Source: Zoogloea sp041917255 | Lineage (GTDB): Bacteria; Pseudomonadota; Gammaproteobacteria; Burkholderiales; Rhodocyclaceae | Reading direction: 5' to 3' | Length of the DNA: 64,000 nt | Assembly (NCBI GenBank): GCA_041917255.1 | Contig: JAYRYA010000015.1 | Coordinates: forward strand, 30,010-94,009 | Shown: in pieces, positions 15,752-25,171 of the stretch | Numbering within the stretch: the first letter of the stretch is position 1 | How the letters are laid out: every line of letters starts with the position of its first letter | Translations under genes and position numbers: made by a program | Notes under the pieces: generated by a model | The model's input: only the letters and a program-made list of their open reading frames with translations | What the model was told of the DNA's origin: nothing | Database searches by the model: none

Positions 15752-18700
15752 ATGAATCCCTCCCGCCTCTTCATCCTTCGCCCGGTGGCCACGTCGCTGC
15801 TGATGGTGGCGATCCTGCTGGCGGGCCTCGTGGCCTACCGGCTGCTGCCGATCTCGGCGCTGCCCGAGGTCGATTACCCCACCATCCAGGTCAAGACGCT
15901 GTACCCCGGCGCCAGCCCCGATGTGATGACCTCGGCCATCACCGCGCCGCTGGAGCGCCAGTTCGGCCAGATGCCGGGGCTGGACGAGATGACGTCCACC
16001 AGCTCGGGCGGGGCGTCGGTCATCACCCTGCGCTTCACTCTTTCGATGGGGCTGGACGTGGCCGAGCAGCAGGTGCAGGCGGCGATCAACGCCGCGTCCA
16101 ACCTGCTGCCCACCGACCTGCCCGCGCCGCCCACCTACAGCAAGGTCAATCCGGCCGACGCGCCCATCCTCACCCTGGCGGTGAGTTCGCCCAGTCTGCC
16201 GATCACCCGCATCCACGATCTGGTGGAAAGTCGCCTCGCCCAGAAGATCGCCCAGGTGCCCGGCGTGGGCCTGGTGAGCATTGCCGGTGGGCGCCGCCCG
16301 GCGGTGCGGGTGCAGGTCAATCCCACCGCCGCCGCGGCCTATGGGCTGGGGCTGGAGGACATCCGCACGGCCATCGCCAACGCCAACGTCACCCAGGCCA
16401 AGGGCAGCTTCGACGGCCCCCAGCGTGCCTCGACCATCGACGCCAACGACCAGCTGCGTTCGGCGGATGAATACGCCAAGCTCATCGTCGCCTACAAGAA
16501 CGGCAACCCCATCCGCCTTTCCGACGTGGCCACGCTGGTGGATGGCGCCGAGAACCTGCGCCTCGCCGCCTGGGCCGACCGTCAGGACGCGGTAATCATC
16601 AACGTCCAGCGTCAGCCCGGCGCCAACGTGATCGAGGTGGCCGACAAGGTGACGGCGCTGCTCCCGCAGATGACCGCCAGCCTGCCCGCGTCGCTGGACG
16701 TGCGGGTCATCAACGACCGCACCACCACCATCCGCGCCTCGGTGCACGACGTGCAGATCGAGCTGGTGCTGGCGGTGGCGCTGGTGGTGATGGTGATCTT
16801 CCTGTTCCTGCGCAGCGTGCCGGCCACCATCATCCCCAGCGTGGCGGTGCCCCTGTCCATCGTCGGCACCTTCGGGGTGATGTACCTGGCCGGCTTCAGC
16901 CTCAACAACCTCACCCTGATGGCGCTCACCATCTCCACCGGCTTCGTGGTGGACGACGCCATCGTGATGATCGAGAACATCGCCCGCTACGTGGAGGAGG
17001 GCGAATCGCCGATGGAGGCGGCGCTGAAGGGCGCGAAGCAGATCGGCTTCACCATCATCTCGCTCACCTTCTCGCTGATCGCGGTGCTGATTCCGCTGCT
17101 CTTCATGGCCGACGTGGTGGGGCGGCTGTTCCGGGAGTTCGCCATTACCATGGCCATCGCCATCCTCATCTCGGCGGTGGTGTCCCTCACCCTCACGCCG
17201 ATGATGTGCGCGCGGCTCCTCAAGCACGTGCCCGAGGGCCAGCAGGGCTGGTTCTACAAAACGATGGGCGACTTCTTCGACCGGGTGATCGCCCGCTACG
17301 GGGTGATGCTCGAATGGGTGCTGGCGCGGCAGGGACTCACCCTGCTGGTGGCGCTGGGCACCCTGGCGCTCACCGTGCTGCTGTATGTCTTCGTGCCCAA
17401 GGGTTTCTTTCCGGTGCAGGACACCGGCGCGATCCAGGGCATCACCGAGGCCGACCAGTCGATCTCCTTCGGCGCCATGTCCGAGCGCCAGCAGGCGGTG
17501 GCCGAGGTGGTGCTGAAAGACCCGGCGGTGGCCGGGCTGTCATCCTTCATCGGCGTGGACGGCACCAATGCGACGCTGAACAGCGGCCGCATGCTCATCA
17601 GCCTCAAGCCCAAGGCCGAGCGTGGCGCCAGCGCGGCGGAAGTGATCCGTCGCCTGCAGCCCGAGCTGCAGAAGGTCGCTGGCATCACCCTCTACATGCA
17701 GCCGGTGCAGGATCTGTCCATCGAAGACCGGGTAAGCCGCACCCAGTATCAGTTCTCGATGATGGCGCCGGACGCCGCGCTGCTCTCCGAATGGGTGCCG
17801 AAGCTGCTCGAGCGCATGCGCGGCCTGCCCCAGCTCGCCGACGTGGCCTCGGATCTGCAGGACAAGGGCCTGCAAGCGTGGATCGAGATCGACCGGGCCA
17901 GCGCCGCGCGGCTGGGGGTGAGCACCGCCGCCATCGACGCCGCCCTCTACAACGCCTACGGCCAGCGGCTGATCTCGACCATCTTCACCCAGACCACCCA
18001 ATACCGGGTGGTGCTGGAAGTGAAGCCCGAGTTCCGCGGCACGCCGGATGCCATCGCCAAGCTCTACGTGGCCGGCACCGGCGGCGCCCAGGTCCCCCTG
18101 TCGTCGGTGGTCAAGGTGAGCGAGCGCCCGGCCAGCCTGGCGGTGAATCACCTGGGGCAGTTCCCGGCGGCCACGCTGTCCTTCAACCTTGCCCCCGGCG
18201 CCGCGCTGGGCGACGCGGTGGACGCGATCCGCGCCGCCGAAGCCGAGCTGGGCATGCCGGTGAGCATCGAGACCTACTTCCAGGGCGCCGCGCTGGCCTT
18301 CCAGTCGTCCCTCACCAGCACGCTGCTGCTGATCCTCGCCGCGGTGGTCACCATGTACATCGTGCTGGGCGTGCTCTATGAGAGCTACATCCACCCGGTG
18401 ACCATCCTGTCCACGCTGCCCTCCGCCGGCGTGGGCGCCTTGCTGGCCCTGCTGGTGGCCCGCACCGAGCTGGGCATCGTGGGCATCATCGGCATCGTGC
18501 TCCTGATCGGCATCGTCAAGAAGAACGCGATCATGATGATCGACTTCGCGCTGGATGCGCAGCGCAGCAGCGGCCTGGGCCCCCGCGAGGCGATCTTCCA
18601 GGCCTGCCTGCTGCGCTTCCGCCCGATCCTGATGACCACCCTCGCGGCGCTCCTGGGCGCGCTGCCGCTGATGCTGGGGAGTGGCGTCGGCTCCGAACTG

Positions 18701-18832
18701 CGCCAGCCCCTGGGCATCACCCTGGTCGGCGGGCTGCTGGTGAGCCAGGTGCTGACGCTGTTCACCACGCCGGTGATCTATCTGGCCTTCGACCGCCTCG
18801 CGCGGCGGGTGAAGGGGGAGGGCGCAGCGTGA
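15752..18832 (+). CDS. mdtB: RND efflux pump subunit, MdtB-type
   Basis: The 1026-residue product is a full-length RND transporter with the usual twelve membrane segments and two large periplasmic loops. The N-terminus NPSRLFILRPVATSLL, the proton-relay segment GFVVDDAIVMIEN and the C-terminal segment GIVKKNAIMMIDF are intact. It shares this pattern with the second pump gene downstream, as expected for the heteromeric MdtB/MdtC pump. The pump uses proton import to drive drug export through the adaptor and outer channel. Just after its stop a REP-bounded element separates it from mdtC, which is unusual because the two genes normally abut. Confidence 0.9.
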   Translation: MNPSRLFILRPVATSLLMVAILLAGLVAYRLLPISALPEVDYPTIQVKTLYPGASPDVMTSAITAPLERQFGQMPGLDEMTSTSSGGASVITLRFTLSMGLDVAEQQVQAAINAASNLLPTDLPAPPTYSKVNPADAPILTLAVSSPSLPITRIHDLVESRLAQKIAQVPGVGLVSIAGGRRPAVRVQVNPTAAAAYGLGLEDIRTAIANANVTQAKGSFDGPQRASTIDANDQLRSADEYAKLIVAYKNGNPIRLSDVATLVDGAENLRLAAWADRQDAVIINVQRQPGANVIEVADKVTALLPQMTASLPASLDVRVINDRTTTIRASVHDVQIELVLAVALVVMVIFLFLRSVPATIIPSVAVPLSIVGTFGVMYLAGFSLNNLTLMALTISTGFVVDDAIVMIENIARYVEEGESPMEAALKGAKQIGFTIISLTFSLIAVLIPLLFMADVVGRLFREFAITMAIAILISAVVSLTLTPMMCARLLKHVPEGQQGWFYKTMGDFFDRVIARYGVMLEWVLARQGLTLLVALGTLALTVLLYVFVPKGFFPVQDTGAIQGITEADQSISFGAMSERQQAVAEVVLKDPAVAGLSSFIGVDGTNATLNSGRMLISLKPKAERGASAAEVIRRLQPELQKVAGITLYMQPVQDLSIEDRVSRTQYQFSMMAPDAALLSEWVPKLLERMRGLPQLADVASDLQDKGLQAWIEIDRASAARLGVSTAAIDAALYNAYGQRLISTIFTQTTQYRVVLEVKPEFRGTPDAIAKLYVAGTGGAQVPLSSVVKVSERPASLAVNHLGQFPAATLSFNLAPGAALGDAVDAIRAAEAELGMPVSIETYFQGAALAFQSSLTSTLLLILAAVVTMYIVLGVLYESYIHPVTILSTLPSAGVGALLALLVARTELGIVGIIGIVLLIGIVKKNAIMMIDFALDAQRSSGLGPREAIFQACLLRFRPILMTTLAALLGALPLMLGSGVGSELRQPLGITLVGGLLVSQVLTLFTTPVIYLAFDRLARRVKGEGAA

Positions 18833-19427
18833 GCGGAGGGCCACGCCCTGTAGGGGCGACTTCAGTCGCCCGACGCGGGGTGAATCCGTGGTCAGGCGTC
18901 TGTTGTGTGGCGCGGTCGATGACCTCTCGTTGGCCGGGACTCGCCCCGGCGGGCGACTTCCTTTCTTGCGTCGCCAAGAAAGGAAGCAAAGAAGGCGACC
19001 CGGCTTCACCGGTCATTCGCTGCGCGAATGACTCCCCTGCGCTGCTCGAAGTGGGCGGCCGGCGCGGAACTCGCCGGCTGCGCCGGCTCAGACAGCCGCG
19101 CCGGACTTCCCCGCCCACTTCTCCGCTGCTCGGCGGCTCAGACGGGCTTTCCGGAATCACCGAGCCCGGGCTGGGGCTGTGGTCAGGATTGAACGGGGGG
19201 AGAAAAGCAGATGCTCTCGGCGCGTTCGATCGCAATGGTCGCCCGCCGGGGGCGAATTCCCCGGCCAATCCCTGCTTATCGAACGCTCGGAACGAATTGA
19301 CCGGCGTCACCCGTCGAGCCCACGTTGGGCGACTGAAGTCGCCCCTACAGGGGCGGCCGATGTGTGAGTCGGTCAGGGGAGGGCGCGGTCCATTCCTCAC
19401 CTGGGGGAAAAGAGGGGGCGCCACCCC
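18833..19427. other. 595-bp gap inside the efflux operon
   Basis: No gene is visible between the two pump genes. Nearly all of the gap is the REP-bounded element at 18846-19352. The remaining 75 bp before mdtC hold a GAGGGGG-type ribosome-binding site and no clear promoter. The short open frames inside translate into low-complexity arginine-, glycine- and proline-rich peptides typical of palindromic repeats. Confidence 0.7.
18846..19352. repeat. REP-bounded composite element (BIME-like)
   Basis: Two copies of a 26-bp sequence bound this 507-bp block in inverted orientation, at 18846-18871 and 19327-19352, and they are identical over all 26 bp. Each copy carries the tetranucleotide GTAG next to a perfect hairpin, GGGCGACT/AGTCGCCC, which is the layout of REP sequences mobilised by RAYT-type transposases. 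Inside are two further perfect palindromes: CTTCCTTTCTTG/CAAGAAAGGAAG at 18957-18986 and GTCATTCGC/GCGAATGAC at 19012-19032. No transposase gene is present in the window. The element sits 13 bp after the mdtB stop, so it was probably inserted into the operon. Confidence 0.75.
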
Positions 19428-22400
19428 ATGAACCTCTCCCGCCTCTTCATCTTCCGCCCCGTCGCCACCACGCTCCTCACCCTCGCCATCGCCCTGGCGG
19501 GGGCGATTGCGTTCCGGCTGCTGCCGGTGGCGCCGCTGCCGCAGGTGGAATACCCCACCATCTCCGTCTCTGCCAGCCTGCCCGGCGCGAGCCCGGAGGT
19601 GATGGCGTCGACGGTGGCCGGGCCGCTGGAGCGCATCCTCGGGCAGATCGCCGGGGTCACCGAGATGACCTCCACCAGCACCCTCGGCTCCACCCGGGTG
19701 ACGCTGCAGTTCGACCTCTCCCGCAGCATCGACGGCGCCGCCCGCGAGGTGCAGGCGGCCATCAACGCGGCGCGCAGCCAGCTGCCCACCAGCCTGCCCG
19801 GCAACCCCACCTATCGCAAGGTGAACCCGGCCGACACGCCGATCATGATCCTGGCGCTCACCTCGGCCACGATGTCCCAAGGGCAGCTCTACGATGCGGC
19901 CTCCACCGTGCTCGCCCAGCGCCTGGCGCAGGTGGAGGGGGTGGGGCAGGTGAGCATCGGTGGCAGCTCGCTGCCGGCGGTGCGTGTCGAGCTGGACCCG
20001 GATCGCCTTGCCGGCAACGGGATCAACCTGGATGACGTGCGCACTGCCATCGTCGGCGCCAACGCCAACCGGCCCAAGGGCGTGCTGGAGGACGACGCCC
20101 ACGCCTGGCAGGTGGGTGCCAACGATCAGGCCCGTACCGCCGACGACTACAAGCCCCTCATCGTTTCGTGGAAGAACGGCGCCGCGGTGCGCCTCGCCGA
20201 TGTGGCGCGGGTGCGCGACGGGGTCGAGAACGACCGCAACTACGGGTACGCCAATGGGCGCCCGGCGGTGCTCTTGATGATCAACCGCCAGCCCGGCGCC
20301 AACATCATCGAGACGGTGGATCGGGTCAATGAACTGCTGCCGCGCCTGTCGGCCAGCATCTCGCCGGCCATCGACCTGACCGTGGTGATGGACCGCACGC
20401 CCACCATCCGCGGTTCGCTGAAGGAGGTGGAGCGCACCCTGATGATCTCGGTGGCGCTGGTGGTGATGGTGGTCTTCCTGTTCCTGAGGAGCGCTCGCGC
20501 CACGCTGATCCCCAGCGTGGTGGTGCCGGTGTCGCTGGTGGGCACCTTTGCGGTGATGTACCTGGCCGGCTACAGCCTCGACAACCTGTCGCTGATGGCG
20601 CTCACCATCGCCACCGGCTTCGTGGTGGACGACGCCATCGTGGTGCTGGAGAACATCGCCCGCCACGTGGACGAGGGCATGTCGCCGCGCCGCGCCGCGC
20701 TCAAAGGGGCGCGGGAGATCGGCTTTACCGTGGTGTCCATGAGCCTGTCGCTGATCGCCGCCTTCATCCCCATCCTCGCCATGGGCGGGCTGGTGGGGCG
20801 GCTGTTCCGGGAGTTCGCGGTGACGCTGTCGGCGGCGATCCTGGTGTCGATGGTGGTGTCGCTCACCGCCACGCCGATGATGTGCGCCCGCCTGCTGCGC
20901 CCGCGCCCGGCAGACGGCGCGCCACGCAGCCGCTTCGACCGCCTCGCCGGCGGCGCCCTCGATGCGCTGGTGGCCGGCTACCGGCGCAGCCTGGGCTGGG
21001 CGCTGGATCATCGTTGGCCGGTGCTGCTGGTGCTGGCGGCCACCATCGGTTTCAATGTTTACCTCTACAACACCATCCCGAAGGGCTTCTTCCCGCAGCA
21101 GGACACGGGCCGCCTGCGGGGCTTCGTCGAGGCCGATCAGGCGATCTCCTTCCAGGCCATGAAGGCCAAGATGGACAGCTTCCTCGCCATCGTCGGCGCC
21201 GATCCCGCGGTGGATACCGTCACCGGCTTCACCGGCGGCAGCCAGCGCAACTACGGGTCGATGTTCATCACCCTCAAGCCCATCGGCGAGCGCAAGGAGA
21301 GCGCCGACGCCATCGTCGGGCGACTCCGCAAGAAGCTCGCCCATGTGCCCGGCGCCAACCTGTACCTGAGCCCGGTGCAGGACATCCGGATCGGCGGACG
21401 CTCCAGCAACTCGGCCTACCAATTCACCCTGCAGTCCGACAGCCTGGACGAGCTGCGCCTGTGGGAGCCACGCATCCGCAACGCCATGAGCCGGCTCGAC
21501 GAGATCGTGGATGTCTCCACCGACCAGCAGGACGCCGGCCCGCAGACCAGCGTGGTGATCGACCGGGACGCCGTGGCCCGCCAGGGGCTGACCATGCGCG
21601 CCGTCACCACGGCCCTCAACAACGCCTATGGCCAGCGTCAGGTGTCCACCATCTACAACCCGCTCAACCAGTATCGGGTGGTGATGGAGGCCATGCCGAG
21701 CTACCTGCAGGGGCCGGATTCCCTCGCCCAGCTCACGCTGGTGTCGCCCACCGGCGGGCTGGTGCCCCTGTCGGCCATCGCCCGCTTCGAGACCACGCTG
21801 GCGCCCCTGTCAGTCAATCACCAGGGCGGCTCGGCCGCCTCGACGATCAGCTTCGGGCTGCCCGAGGGCGGATCCATCGGCACCGCCACCGTGGCGATCA
21901 ACGACGCGCTGGCCAGGATCGGCGTGCCGGTGGGCATCCGCACCAGCTTCGAGGGTTCGGCCGGCGCCTTCCAGAAATCCATGAGCACCCAGCCGCTGCT
22001 GATCCTCGCCGCGCTGGTGACGATCTACATCGTGCTGGGCATCCTCTACGAGAGCCTGATCCATCCGATCACCATCCTGTCCACCCTGCCCTCGGCCGGC
22101 GTGGGGGCGCTCCTGGCGCTGATGGCGGTGGACATGGAGTTCAGCCTGATCGCGATGATCGGGGTGATCCTGCTCATCGGCATCGTCAAGAAGAACGCCA
22201 TCATGATGATCGACGTGGCCCTGGAGATCATGCACGACGAGGCCGCCAGCGCCCGCGACGCCATCCACCGCGCCTGCGTGCTGCGCTTCCGGCCGATCCT
22301 GATGACCACCCTGGCCGCGCTGTTCGGGGCGATCCCGCTGGCCATCGGCGCGGGCGACGGCGCCGAGCTGCGCCAGCCCCTGGGCATCGCCATCGTCGGC

Positions 22401-22535
22401 GGCCTGATCCTGAGCCAGATCCTCACGCTGTACACCACGCCGGTGGTCTTCGTGGCCCTGGCCCGGTTTGCCCGCGGAACGAAGCAATACAAGACTGGCG
22501 CCGTGATCGAACCGGTGCTGGATGGAGCACGCTGA
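19428..22535 (+). CDS. mdtC: RND efflux pump subunit, MdtC-type
   Basis: The 1035-residue protein is the second RND subunit. It shows NLSRLFIFRPVATTLL at the N-terminus, GFVVDDAIVVLEN in the proton-relay segment and GIVKKNAIMMIDV in the C-terminal half. It resembles the MdtB-type protein throughout, consistent with an ancient duplication. In the known system MdtB and MdtC form a 2:1 heterotrimer with one adaptor set. The coding region ends 2 bp before the start of the outer-membrane channel gene. Because a REP element lies between mdtB and mdtC, its expression relative to mdtB may be altered. Confidence 0.9.
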   Translation: MNLSRLFIFRPVATTLLTLAIALAGAIAFRLLPVAPLPQVEYPTISVSASLPGASPEVMASTVAGPLERILGQIAGVTEMTSTSTLGSTRVTLQFDLSRSIDGAAREVQAAINAARSQLPTSLPGNPTYRKVNPADTPIMILALTSATMSQGQLYDAASTVLAQRLAQVEGVGQVSIGGSSLPAVRVELDPDRLAGNGINLDDVRTAIVGANANRPKGVLEDDAHAWQVGANDQARTADDYKPLIVSWKNGAAVRLADVARVRDGVENDRNYGYANGRPAVLLMINRQPGANIIETVDRVNELLPRLSASISPAIDLTVVMDRTPTIRGSLKEVERTLMISVALVVMVVFLFLRSARATLIPSVVVPVSLVGTFAVMYLAGYSLDNLSLMALTIATGFVVDDAIVVLENIARHVDEGMSPRRAALKGAREIGFTVVSMSLSLIAAFIPILAMGGLVGRLFREFAVTLSAAILVSMVVSLTATPMMCARLLRPRPADGAPRSRFDRLAGGALDALVAGYRRSLGWALDHRWPVLLVLAATIGFNVYLYNTIPKGFFPQQDTGRLRGFVEADQAISFQAMKAKMDSFLAIVGADPAVDTVTGFTGGSQRNYGSMFITLKPIGERKESADAIVGRLRKKLAHVPGANLYLSPVQDIRIGGRSSNSAYQFTLQSDSLDELRLWEPRIRNAMSRLDEIVDVSTDQQDAGPQTSVVIDRDAVARQGLTMRAVTTALNNAYGQRQVSTIYNPLNQYRVVMEAMPSYLQGPDSLAQLTLVSPTGGLVPLSAIARFETTLAPLSVNHQGGSAASTISFGLPEGGSIGTATVAINDALARIGVPVGIRTSFEGSAGAFQKSMSTQPLLILAALVTIYIVLGILYESLIHPITILSTLPSAGVGALLALMAVDMEFSLIAMIGVILLIGIVKKNAIMMIDVALEIMHDEAASARDAIHRACVLRFRPILMTTLAALFGAIPLAIGAGDGAELRQPLGIAIVGGLILSQILTLYTTPVVFVALARFARGTKQYKTGAVIEPVLDGAR

Positions 22536-22537
22536 AC

Positions 22538-23998
22538 ATGAAACGCCCGCGCATTCCCCGCATCCCCTTCCGTCGCCAGCCAGGCCCCCGGTCAGACCTG
22601 CGGGGGATGACCCTCGTCGCGGCGCTGTGTCTTTCCGCCTGTTCCATCGGCCCCGACTACGTCCGCCCGACCGTCGACACCCCCGCCGCCTTCAAGGAAG
22701 CCGGCGACTGGAAGCCCGCCGCGCCCCAGAGCCCTGCAGCCGGCGACACCTGGTGGACCGCCTTCGGCGACCCGGTGCTCGATGCGCTGCAGGCCCAGGT
22801 GGAGGTCTCCAACCAGAACCTGCGCGCCGCCGAAGCCCAGTTCCGCCAGGCCCAGGCCCTGGCCGATGCGGCCCGGGCGAGCGGGTTCCCGACCCTCAAC
22901 GCCACCGCCGGTGCCACCCGCTCGGCCACCTCGGCGGCCACCGACGCGGCTGGCAGCGCGCCGCCCCGCAACAGCTTCAACCTGGGCGCCACCGCCAGCT
23001 GGGAGGCCGACGTGTGGGGCCGCATCGCCCGTAACCTCGAGGCCGCCGACCTGCGCGCCAGCGCCAGCGATGCGGACCTCGCCGCCGCGCGCCTCTCAGC
23101 CCACGCCAGCCTCGCCCAGAGCTACTTCCAGCTGCGCGCCGCGGATCGCCAGAAGCAGCTCCTCGACGCGGCGGTGGTGGCCTACGAACGCTCTCTCAGG
23201 CTCACCCGCAACCGCTACGCTGCCGGCGTGGCGGGCAAGGCCGACGTGGTCCAGGCCGAAAGCACGCTCCGCAGCGCCCGCGCCTCGGCGCTGGACGCGG
23301 CGCTCTCGCGCAGCCAGTTTGAACACGCCATCGCGGTGCTGGTGGGCAAGGCCCCAGCGGACTTCGCCATCGCCCCGGTGGAGGGGCTGCTGCCTGTGGC
23401 CATCGTGCCGGTCACGCTGCCCTCCACGCTGCTGGAACGCCGGCCCGACGTCGCCGCCGCCGAGCGCCGCGTCGCTGCCGCCAACGCCGCCATCGGTGCC
23501 GCCCAGGCCGCGCGCTTCCCGGTGCTGGGGCTCACCGCGTCGGCGGGTTTCCGCCGCTCCGACATCGCCGACCTCATCACCGCCCCCAGCCGCTATTGGT
23601 CCCTCGGCCCCACGCTGGCCGCGACGATCTTCGATGCCGGCGCCAAGAAAGCCGCGGTCGGCCAGGCCCAGGCCAGCTGGGAGCAGGCCGTCGCCACCTA
23701 CCGCCAGACCGTGCTGGTGGCGTTCCAGGAGGTCGAGGACAACCTCGCCGCCGCCCGCTACCTGGAGGCCGCCGCGGCGGAGCAGGCCGCCGCCGTCGCC
23801 GCCGCCGCCGAAGCCGAGACCATCGCCGAGAACCAGTACCGCGCCGGTACCGTGAGCTACCTCAACGTGGTCACCGCCCAGGCCACCCACCTCGCCGCCC
23901 GCCGCACCGCCAACGACTTCGCCGCCCGTCGCCTGGTGGCCGCGGTGCAGCTGGCGAAGAACGCCGGGGGCGGGGTGGGCAGGCCGGTCAATCCGTGA
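22538..23998 (+). CDS. outer-membrane efflux lipoprotein, NodT/OprM family
   Basis: The 486-residue product is an outer-membrane factor of the NodT family. The lipobox LSAC places the lipidated cysteine at C35, followed by SIGPDYVRP, the hallmark start of mature OprM-type channels. Two repeated halves of long alpha-helices and short strands follow, each with conserved LAQSYFQLRA and VLVAFQEVEDNLAA. The ATG at 22538 comes 2 bp after the mdtC stop. The same frame is open further upstream but overlaps mdtC and is spurious. The protein would form the trimeric tunnel completing the MdtABC-type complex. Confidence 0.88.
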   Translation: MKRPRIPRIPFRRQPGPRSDLRGMTLVAALCLSACSIGPDYVRPTVDTPAAFKEAGDWKPAAPQSPAAGDTWWTAFGDPVLDALQAQVEVSNQNLRAAEAQFRQAQALADAARASGFPTLNATAGATRSATSAATDAAGSAPPRNSFNLGATASWEADVWGRIARNLEAADLRASASDADLAAARLSAHASLAQSYFQLRAADRQKQLLDAAVVAYERSLRLTRNRYAAGVAGKADVVQAESTLRSARASALDAALSRSQFEHAIAVLVGKAPADFAIAPVEGLLPVAIVPVTLPSTLLERRPDVAAAERRVAAANAAIGAAQAARFPVLGLTASAGFRRSDIADLITAPSRYWSLGPTLAATIFDAGAKKAAVGQAQASWEQAVATYRQTVLVAFQEVEDNLAAARYLEAAAAEQAAAVAAAAEAETIAENQYRAGTVSYLNVVTAQATHLAARRTANDFAARRLVAAVQLAKNAGGGVGRPVNP

Positions 23999-24049
23999 TC
24001 TTCGCCCGCTCTGTCGCCGATCACTTGAACTTTCGTCACTTTCCTTCCT

Positions 24050-24077
24050 CCATACTTGGAGTATGGTGCAGTGCACA
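24050..24077. promoter_or_regulatory. palindrome and TGCA-rich motif upstream of the patatin-like gene
   Basis: CCATACT at 24050-24056 and AGTATGG at 24060-24066 form a perfect 7-bp inverted repeat with a 3-bp loop. Directly next to it, TGCAGTGCACA at 24067-24077 on the + strand is the complement of TGTGCACTGCA, which matches TGTGCAATGCA at 4469-4479 in ten of eleven positions. Both sites lie upstream of a gene start. This could be an operator, and the TGC-rich character recalls sites described for the polyhydroxyalkanoate regulator PhaR, but that is speculative. Confidence 0.3.
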
Positions 24078-24113
24078 ACCCAATGTCTGCACGGTGATTG
24101 AAGGAGTTCGACC

Positions 24114-25163
24114 ATGTTCAAGAAACGATGGTGGATGCGAGAGCGCGGCGAGGTGCCGGGGCTGAGCCTGGCCTTGCAGGGCGGTGGGGCCCACGGCGCC
24201 TACACCTGGGGCGTGCTCGACCGTTTGCTGGAAGACGGCCTGCCCCTCGAAGGCATCAGCGGTACCAGTGCCGGGGCGATGAACGCAGTCGCGCTGGCCC
24301 AGGGCTGGACGCAGGGTGGCGCGGAGGGCGCGCGGGAGAGCCTGTCGGCCTTCTGGGAGGCGGTGGCCGACAGTGCGCCGTTGGAACTGGAGCTTTTCCA
24401 TAGCCTCAACCCGTCGGGCATGGGGTCGCTGCCGGGGCCGATGAGCATGATGCTGGGTCTGACCCATCTTTTTTCGCCCTACGAGTTCAACCCCTACGAG
24501 CTCAACCCCCTGCGCGACGTGGTGCGCGAGCAGTTCGACTTCGAGCGTATCCGCAGGGATTGCCCGCTCAAGCTGTTCATCGCCGCCACGCGGGTGAAGA
24601 CGGGCAAGGTGCGCCTCTTCCGTACCGACGAGCTGACCGAGGAGGCGGTGCTGGCGTCCGCCTGTCTGCCCACCATCCACCACGCGGTGGAGATTGATGG
24701 CGAGGCTTACTGGGATGGCGGGTTCACCGCCAACCCGGGGATCTACCCGCTGATCTACGAGTGTTCCACCCCCGACATCCTGCTGGTGATCCTCAATCCG
24801 CTGGAGCGTCCCGACCCGCCGCGGTCCGCCGACGAGATTTCGGCGCGAACGATGGAGCTGGGCTTCTCGACGACCTTTCTGCGCGAGATGCGGATGATCG
24901 CCCATGCCCGCAGCTACATTGACGAGAGCCGCAGCTGGATGCCGCTGGGGCGCTTCGAGCGCAAGCTGATGAACCTGCGCTTCCACCTGATCGAGGCTGA
25001 AGAGCTGCTGGAGGCCGGAAAGGGCAGCAAGATGAACGCCGCGCGCGCCTTCCTGCACGATCTGCGTGATCTGGGGCGGGCCCGGGCTGCGCGCTGGATC
25101 CGTACCCAGCGTCGCTACGTGGGGCAGCGGGCTACGGTGGATCTGAGCGAAGTGTTTGCCTGA
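24114..25163 (+). CDS. patatin-like phospholipase
   Basis: The 349-residue protein has the patatin catalytic dyad and oxyanion features: GGGAHG at residues 23-28, the nucleophile motif GTSAG with S52, and the acid in YWDGGF with D201. Patatin-like enzymes hydrolyse acyl esters of lipids, and some betaproteobacterial relatives are linked to polyhydroxyalkanoate granules, though nothing here proves that. There is no signal peptide, so it is probably cytoplasmic or membrane-associated. A GGAG ribosome-binding site precedes the ATG. The C-terminal part, from about residue 240, is helical and charged. It is transcribed alone and converges with the TauE-type gene 8 bp away. Confidence 0.85.
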   Translation: MFKKRWWMRERGEVPGLSLALQGGGAHGAYTWGVLDRLLEDGLPLEGISGTSAGAMNAVALAQGWTQGGAEGARESLSAFWEAVADSAPLELELFHSLNPSGMGSLPGPMSMMLGLTHLFSPYEFNPYELNPLRDVVREQFDFERIRRDCPLKLFIAATRVKTGKVRLFRTDELTEEAVLASACLPTIHHAVEIDGEAYWDGGFTANPGIYPLIYECSTPDILLVILNPLERPDPPRSADEISARTMELGFSTTFLREMRMIAHARSYIDESRSWMPLGRFERKLMNLRFHLIEAEELLEAGKGSKMNAARAFLHDLRDLGRARAARWIRTQRRYVGQRATVDLSEVFA

Positions 25164-25171
25164 TCCGAAGC

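Noticed and set aside
15695..17227. A His/Gly/Arg-rich minus-strand frame of about 510 codons opposite mdtB
   Set aside because: Antisense shadow of a conserved gene; no start context or domains.
18829..19431. A plus-strand frame of about 200 codons between mdtB and mdtC
   Set aside because: It consists of the REP element; its ends are the inverted palindromes and no domain is visible.
18762..21422. A reading frame of about 886 codons on the minus strand across the REP element and mdtC
   Set aside because: It lies opposite a clear RND gene and is His/Gln/Arg/Gly-rich without domain features.
20882..22537. An upstream extension of the outer-membrane channel frame
   Set aside because: It overlaps mdtC completely; the lipoprotein signal at 22538 defines the true start.
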